From: CG2-30-40-21 sp043806395
GTDB taxonomy: Bacteria > UBA9089 > CG2-30-40-21
Length of the DNA stretch: 10,004 bases
Reading direction: 5' to 3'
Assembly (NCBI GenBank): GCA_043806395.1
Contig: JAZDHC010000066.1
Location: 1-10,004 of the forward strand
Part shown: positions 6,616 through 10,004 of the stretch, piece after piece
Numbering within the stretch: position 1 is the first letter of the stretch
How the letters are laid out: each line of letters begins with the position of its first letter
Program-made: the position numbers and the translations under genes
The notes under the pieces: generated by a model
What the model saw: only the letters and a program-made list of their open reading frames with translations
The model's database searches: none
What the model was told of the DNA's origin: nothing

Positions 6616-8500
6616 TAACAATATAAAAATGATGCAGACACCTGATCTGAACAGGGAACGACTTTTGAAACTGAAAGAACTTTTTCCCGATTTGTTTTCA
6701 GTAGAGGGCAGACTTAATCCCGATGAACTAAAAAAACTCATTGACCCTGAATTGGTGAAGGAGACCGAACGGTTTGAATTCAAATGGTTTGGAAAAAGTG
6801 AGGCTAAACGAATAGCCTTTACACCGAGTAAAGCAACGCTGATTTATGATGAAAAAAGAAGTGTCAATCCTGATGTTGCTGATGGGAATATGATTATTGA
6901 AGGGGAGAATCTGGAGGCAATGAAATGCCTGCTTGCGGGGTATAGGGAGAAAATTAAGTGTATCTATATTGATCCGCCATATAATACGGGCAATGATTTT
7001 GTGTATTCCGACTACTGGGATGAGAGCCGAGAAGATTATTGGGAGCATATTGGCGTAACACAGGAATGGGTGAAGGTGGATACAAATACTGACTCAAGTG
7101 GGCGGTATCATTCTAACTGGCTTTCAATGATGTATCCAAGATTGTTATTGGCAAGACAATTGCTTCGCGATGATGGCGTTATTTTTATCTCCATTGATGA
7201 TAATGAGGTGCATCATTTGAGAAAGGTTTGTGATGAGGTGTTTGGGGAGGAGAATTTTGTTACACAAGTTGTTTGGGAGAAAAAATATACCAGAAGCAAT
7301 GATGCAAAATATTTCTCTGATAATCATGATCACATTTTGATATATGGAAAGCAAAAAAGTGCTGTTAAGTTTAATCTTCAAGCAAGAAGTGAAGAGCAAG
7401 CAGATGCCTACTCAAACCCTGATAATCACCCTAAAGGGCCATGGAAGGCTACGCCATTGCATGCAAAAAGTGGTGCAAACTCAAATTTCAAATTTACATT
7501 TAAGAATGGGCATATTTGGTCTCCCCCAGCAGGTACTTATTCAAGGTTTTCCGTTGAAACATTAAACGAATTTGATAAAAATGATGAAATACACTTTGGC
7601 ACAGATAGCAAATCAGTACCTTCAAGAAAGTCTTTCTTGTCTGAAGTAAAACAAGGTGTCACGCCTGTTACACTTTGGAAATATGCAGAGGTAGGACATA
7701 CGCATGAGGCTAATAATGAATTGAAGAAATTAGAACTTGTAGGTGTTTTTGAAAACCCAAAACCATCGAGATTAATTAAGAAAATTGTTCAATTATCAAC
7801 TTTTTCCAATTCTGACATTGTGGTTGACTTCTTTTCCGGCTCCGGTACTTCTGCCCAAGCTGTAATGGAATTAAATAATGAAGACGGTGGCAACCGTAAA
7901 TTTATCCTTGTCCAAATCCCTGAACTCACCAATGAAAAGAGCGAGGCATACAAAGCTGGCTACAAAAAAATCTCCGACATCACCATTGAACGCAATAAAC
8001 GGGTTATTCAGAGAATACAAGATGAAGCAAAAAATAAACAACCCGATTTATTTTCCATTGGACAAAAGCCAATCAAGCATGGTTTCAAGGTCTACACCCT
8101 CGCCAAATCCAACTTTCCCCGTGTTGAATTTGCACCTGATCCTGATAAATCAGAAGAAGAAAACCTTGTGCTTTTTGACAAGTATATTCAAGAAAAGGAA
8201 ACAGTAATTTTAGCTTTTCTTGGTGGAAAACCACTCCTTGATGAAGTACTCCTGAAAAATGGATTTATGCTGAATTATCGAAAAGAACAGGTAGCCTCGT
8301 TTACAGAAAACACAGTTTTGCATGTGAAGGATGATTACAAGGAGTGTTTTGTCTGTATGGATATGAGCATTACAAATGAAACCTTGAAGGAAGTAAAAAA
8401 GCATAAGGAGATGATTTTCATCTGTCTTGAACAAACCTTAAGTACAACAATAAAATGGAATTTAAGACATAGCCTTGGCGAGAAACTAATTACGATTTAA
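6608..8500 (+). CDS. mod: Type III DNA adenine-N6 methyltransferase, Mod subunit
   Basis: Mod recognises the target sequence and methylates adenine at N6 using S-adenosylmethionine. It also guides Res. The 630-residue product has the catalytic motif IV DPPYNTGNDF (from 122) before the cofactor-binding motif I FFSGSGTS (408-415). This is the beta-class order of Type III enzymes, with a presumed target-recognition region of roughly 220-390 between them. Residues 180-190 (DGVIFISIDDNE) form another conserved strand. The frame opens at 6584, but the ATG at 6608 is chosen because aaggag at 6595-6600 lies seven bases before it, and the protein then begins MANNNIKMMQTPDLN. The C-terminus (KWNLRHSLGEKLITI) looks complete. 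The start lies inside the end of res, so the two are one operon. No simple tandem repeats that would give phase variation were seen. The recognition sequence cannot be read from the protein. Confidence 0.96.
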   Translation: MANNNIKMMQTPDLNRERLLKLKELFPDLFSVEGRLNPDELKKLIDPELVKETERFEFKWFGKSEAKRIAFTPSKATLIYDEKRSVNPDVADGNMIIEGENLEAMKCLLAGYREKIKCIYIDPPYNTGNDFVYSDYWDESREDYWEHIGVTQEWVKVDTNTDSSGRYHSNWLSMMYPRLLLARQLLRDDGVIFISIDDNEVHHLRKVCDEVFGEENFVTQVVWEKKYTRSNDAKYFSDNHDHILIYGKQKSAVKFNLQARSEEQADAYSNPDNHPKGPWKATPLHAKSGANSNFKFTFKNGHIWSPPAGTYSRFSVETLNEFDKNDEIHFGTDSKSVPSRKSFLSEVKQGVTPVTLWKYAEVGHTHEANNELKKLELVGVFENPKPSRLIKKIVQLSTFSNSDIVVDFFSGSGTSAQAVMELNNEDGGNRKFILVQIPELTNEKSEAYKAGYKKISDITIERNKRVIQRIQDEAKNKQPDLFSIGQKPIKHGFKVYTLAKSNFPRVEFAPDPDKSEEENLVLFDKYIQEKETVILAFLGGKPLLDEVLLKNGFMLNYRKEQVASFTENTVLHVKDDYKECFVCMDMSITNETLKEVKKHKEMIFICLEQTLSTTIKWNLRHSLGEKLITI

Positions 8501-8508
8501 GGGGTGCG

Positions 8509-8630
8509 GAGAAACCGGGGACAGCACCCGTTTTTTTTCATAATGTTACGCAAAGGGGTAATTTCAGGCAATTTGTCATGGATAAGGGAGACCTCCAAAA
8601 TGATAAAAAACGGGTGCTGTCCCCGGTTTC
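8509..8630. repeat. RAYT-derived REP-pair element (REPIN/MITE-like), copy 1
   Basis: Terminal inverted arms bound this ~120-bp element: gaaaccggggacagcacccg at 8511-8530 and its complement at 8611-8630. Pairing continues through the T/A run to give about 31 bases with one mismatch. Inside each arm a smaller hairpin, CGGG-loop-CCCG, can form, as in classical REP sequences. The spacer reads H N V T Q R G N F R Q at 8539-8571, the N-terminal signature of REP-associated transposases, and then runs into a segment resembling the end of the RAYT remnant at 3737-3758. It differs from copy 2 at only two positions in 120. Just after the right arm, the terminal ccggtttc is repeated (8631-8638), a possible insertion or slippage scar. 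Confidence 0.85.
8515..8538 (+). terminator. Probable intrinsic terminator of res-mod supplied by the REP arm
   Basis: CGGG (8516-8519) pairs with CCCG (8527-8530) around a 7-base loop and is followed directly by eight Ts (8531-8538), 15 bases after the mod stop codon. The stem is short for a strong terminator, but its position and T-run are right, and no other candidate follows mod. The mirror-image arm at 8603-8630 would give the same hairpin-plus-T structure on the minus strand, so the element could stop transcription from both sides. Confidence 0.45.
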
Positions 8631-8634
8631 CCGG

Positions 8635-8808
8635 TTTCTCGACTCGCTCAACAATAGCTTGTTGTTCAGCAAAAGATGGCAGTGCTGTTGTAATAGAATA
8701 TATACGCTTACCGGAAATTACTGGTTGGGCAGTCTCTCTTGCGTGGTTTCGTAAATTGAGTGCAATCAATAACTTTTCCAGCCAATTTCCAAACAAGTAA
8801 TGCTCGCG
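8635..8808 (-). pseudogene. hsdS: Fragment of Type I restriction specificity subunit (HsdS)
   Basis: Read on the minus strand, this stretch gives about 58 open residues: REHYLFGNWLEKLLIALN, then HARETAQPVISGKRIYSI, then LPSFAEQQAIVERVEK. The TAQPVI segment, a strand with a KRI turn, and LPxxAEQQxIVxxVE are the conserved end of a target-recognition domain and the start of the following helix in HsdS proteins, which set the sequence specificity of Type I R-M enzymes. Intact HsdS is about 400 residues, so this is a small internal piece. Both ends stop at the REP-pair elements, and neither HsdM nor HsdR is in the window. The frame continues into the repeats, but those flanking residues are not HsdS-like. 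It cannot be functional. The assignment rests on one short conserved block. Confidence 0.65.
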
Positions 8809-8931
8809 AGAAACCGGGGACAGCACCCGTTTTTTTTCATCATGTTACGCAAAGGGGTAATTACAGGCAATTTGTCATGGATAAGGGAGACCTCCAAAAT
8901 GATAAAAAACGGGTGCTGTCCCCGGTTTCTC
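8808..8931. repeat. RAYT-derived REP-pair element (REPIN/MITE-like), copy 2
   Basis: Same family and same orientation as copy 1. Here the inverted arms run from gagaaacc at 8808-8815 to ggtttctc at 8924-8931 and pair over about 33 bases with a single mismatch. The spacer reads H H V T Q R G N Y R Q at 8838-8870, an even better match to the RAYT N-terminal signature than copy 1. The left arm again has a CGGG/CCCG hairpin followed by eight Ts (8830-8837). The element sits exactly between the HsdS fragment and the membrane-protein fragment. Confidence 0.85.
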
Positions 8932-10004
8932 CCCAAACTTATAATATCTATGCCTATTCTTTGAAAGAGAAGGCCTGTTATAAGATTACAAACAGTAGCT
9001 TTGCTCAATATCCTACCTTGAATGAAGATATTCTCTATTTTGTCTCATTGGACGAAGATGGAATGGATATCTTCTCAAAAAAGGTCTTGTTTGACAAAGA
9101 GTTTATTTTCCCTCAAGAGGAGATCAAAGAGGTTCATTCTTGCCCAGATATAGAGATGAAAGAAGGTAACTTAAAGGATTTTTTTCTTAGCCTTACACCC
9201 TCTGTTCGTAGCATTTACAACCCTATCTTTGGTGGTGAGACAAATAAATGGGATATGATTTTAGGTGGAATAGATCCTACAGGAAGATACGCGTATGGAG
9301 TTGGTCCAGTAGGCTATGATACAAAAAAGGGGGAATGGTATGCTGAATTTATGGGTGTTAGCACTCAAGTTCTCAAACCTCTACGGATTGGTTTAACAAG
9401 AAACTTTAAGGAAGAGGAGACAACAGCGAATATTGCCTATCCCCACTTTATTGAAAGGCAGGAAAAAGGACTTTCTGGTCTCTCCTTTGGTAGTGAACTT
9501 TCTTTTAAGAAGGAAGAAAAGGTCTTAACCCCGTGGGCTAACTGGGAATTTACCTATCCTTCATTAAAGACAGTCGCTCGCCTTTCATTACCTACGGAGA
9601 TTAGAGGATCCAAAGAAACCGTAGGTATAGAAGCTTTCTTATCCGGGCAAATGCATATTCTACCAAACAAAGAGATAGGATTGAGAATAAGGGGGTATGA
9701 TTTTGGTACTCCTACTTCTGTTTCTATTGTGGGCTATGAAGATATAAAAAGCAATCGATTTATCTCCACATCGTTGTGGCATTCTTTCCCTTTAGGGAAG
9801 ATAAGAAAGGGGTTATGGAATCCTAATATTTATCTTGGAGATAATTTTGGTGTTCTGTGGTGTAGCATTCTTTGTCCTCAGGATAAATCCTCCTGTTTCT
9901 CTTTTGGAATAGAAGCAAACATAGAAGGCTCAGCTTTATTTGGGGCAGGAAGCTTTATTATCGCTCCAGGGATGGCAATAACCAAAGAGGGGAAAATTAT
10001 AGGA
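8931..10004 (+). CDS. Partial TolB-propeller / outer-membrane-barrel-like protein
   Basis: An uninterrupted frame of 358 codons runs off the right edge, so the 3' end is not seen. The first 45 residues (YNIYAYSLKEKACYKIT... YPTLN.. DILYFVSLDEDGMDIF) have the rhythm of a TolB/WD40-like propeller blade. The rest alternates polar and hydrophobic residues with many Gly and aromatic positions. It includes IRGYDFGTP, then SNRFISTSLWHSFPL (about 9687-9792), which resembles the RGY/RGF and strand pattern of BamA-like surface-antigen barrels. Propeller-plus-barrel proteins of this kind are normally much longer and carry a signal peptide, and neither the signal nor the earlier part is here. The frame stays open upstream through the repeat (ATG at 8877, GTG at 8913), but those residues come from the repeat and no good ribosome-binding site precedes them. 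It is most likely a 5'-truncated gene. The substrate or role is unknown. Confidence 0.6.

Noticed and set aside
6334..6783. 149-residue minus-strand open frame across the res/mod junction
   Set aside because: It lies opposite two well-supported genes, has low-complexity Ser/Phe-rich content, and is not recognisable. It is a shadow frame.
7250..7810. Mod target-recognition region looks slightly more AT-rich than its flanks, a possible domain swap
   Set aside because: The difference is small by eye and no composition was computed. It would need a sliding-window comparison and homologue alignment before being claimed.
8504..8800. 98-residue plus-strand open frame
   Set aside because: It is a read-through of the palindromic element and the antisense side of the HsdS fragment. 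The HsdS reading explains the same bases better.
8509..8931. Repeat-spacer-repeat layout suggestive of a small CRISPR array
   Set aside because: The repeats are ~120 bp, there are only two, and the 179-base spacer encodes an HsdS fragment. Nothing resembles an array leader or cas genes.

Overview
The window reads as a moderately AT-rich chromosome segment from a diderm bacterium, most likely an uncultivated lineage. The grounds are a V/A-type ATPase catalytic subunit, an outer-membrane-barrel-like protein, and several families of dispersed palindromic repeats filling the gaps between genes. The sequence alone does not support a taxon name.

Layout. Bases 11-72 hold a twin-hairpin repeat. Then come two housekeeping genes on the + strand: glyA (215-1456) and the V/A-type ATPase subunit A gene (1585-3333). 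They are separated by a short gap with two hairpins. The ATPase gene has no ATPase partner on its 3' side. The 600-base gap at 3334-3933 holds an inverted repeat (3378-3497), a decayed REP-associated tyrosine transposase (RAYT; about 3559-3758) whose 3' end runs into a half copy of a REP-type palindrome (3752-3789), and a near-consensus sigma70-type promoter (3842-3870). That promoter drives a complete two-gene Type III restriction-modification operon: res (3934-6615) followed by mod (6608-8500), overlapping by 8 bases.

Immediately after mod there are two nearly identical ~120-bp palindromic elements (8509-8630 and 8808-8931) in the same orientation. Their arms are REP-like inverted repeats. 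Their core still encodes the RAYT N-terminal signature HHVTQRGN, so they look like miniature non-autonomous derivatives of a RAYT gene (REPIN/MITE-like). The same repeat family therefore sits on both sides of the Type III operon. Between the two right-hand copies lies an antisense fragment of a Type I restriction specificity subunit (HsdS, 8635-8808). After the second copy, an open frame runs off the window. It encodes the C-terminal part of a protein with a TolB-like propeller blade and a probable outer-membrane beta-barrel, with its 5' part missing at the repeat.

How it fits together. Res and Mod form one defence system: Mod makes N6-methyladenine, and Res is the ATP-dependent helicase/nuclease. 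The surrounding RAYT-derived repeats, the HsdS scrap and the truncated membrane protein suggest a rearrangement-prone defence neighbourhood in which REP-type elements mark segment boundaries. The most interesting signal is the repeat family itself: inverted REP pairs whose spacer is made of transposase-gene fragments, next to a dead copy of the related transposase.
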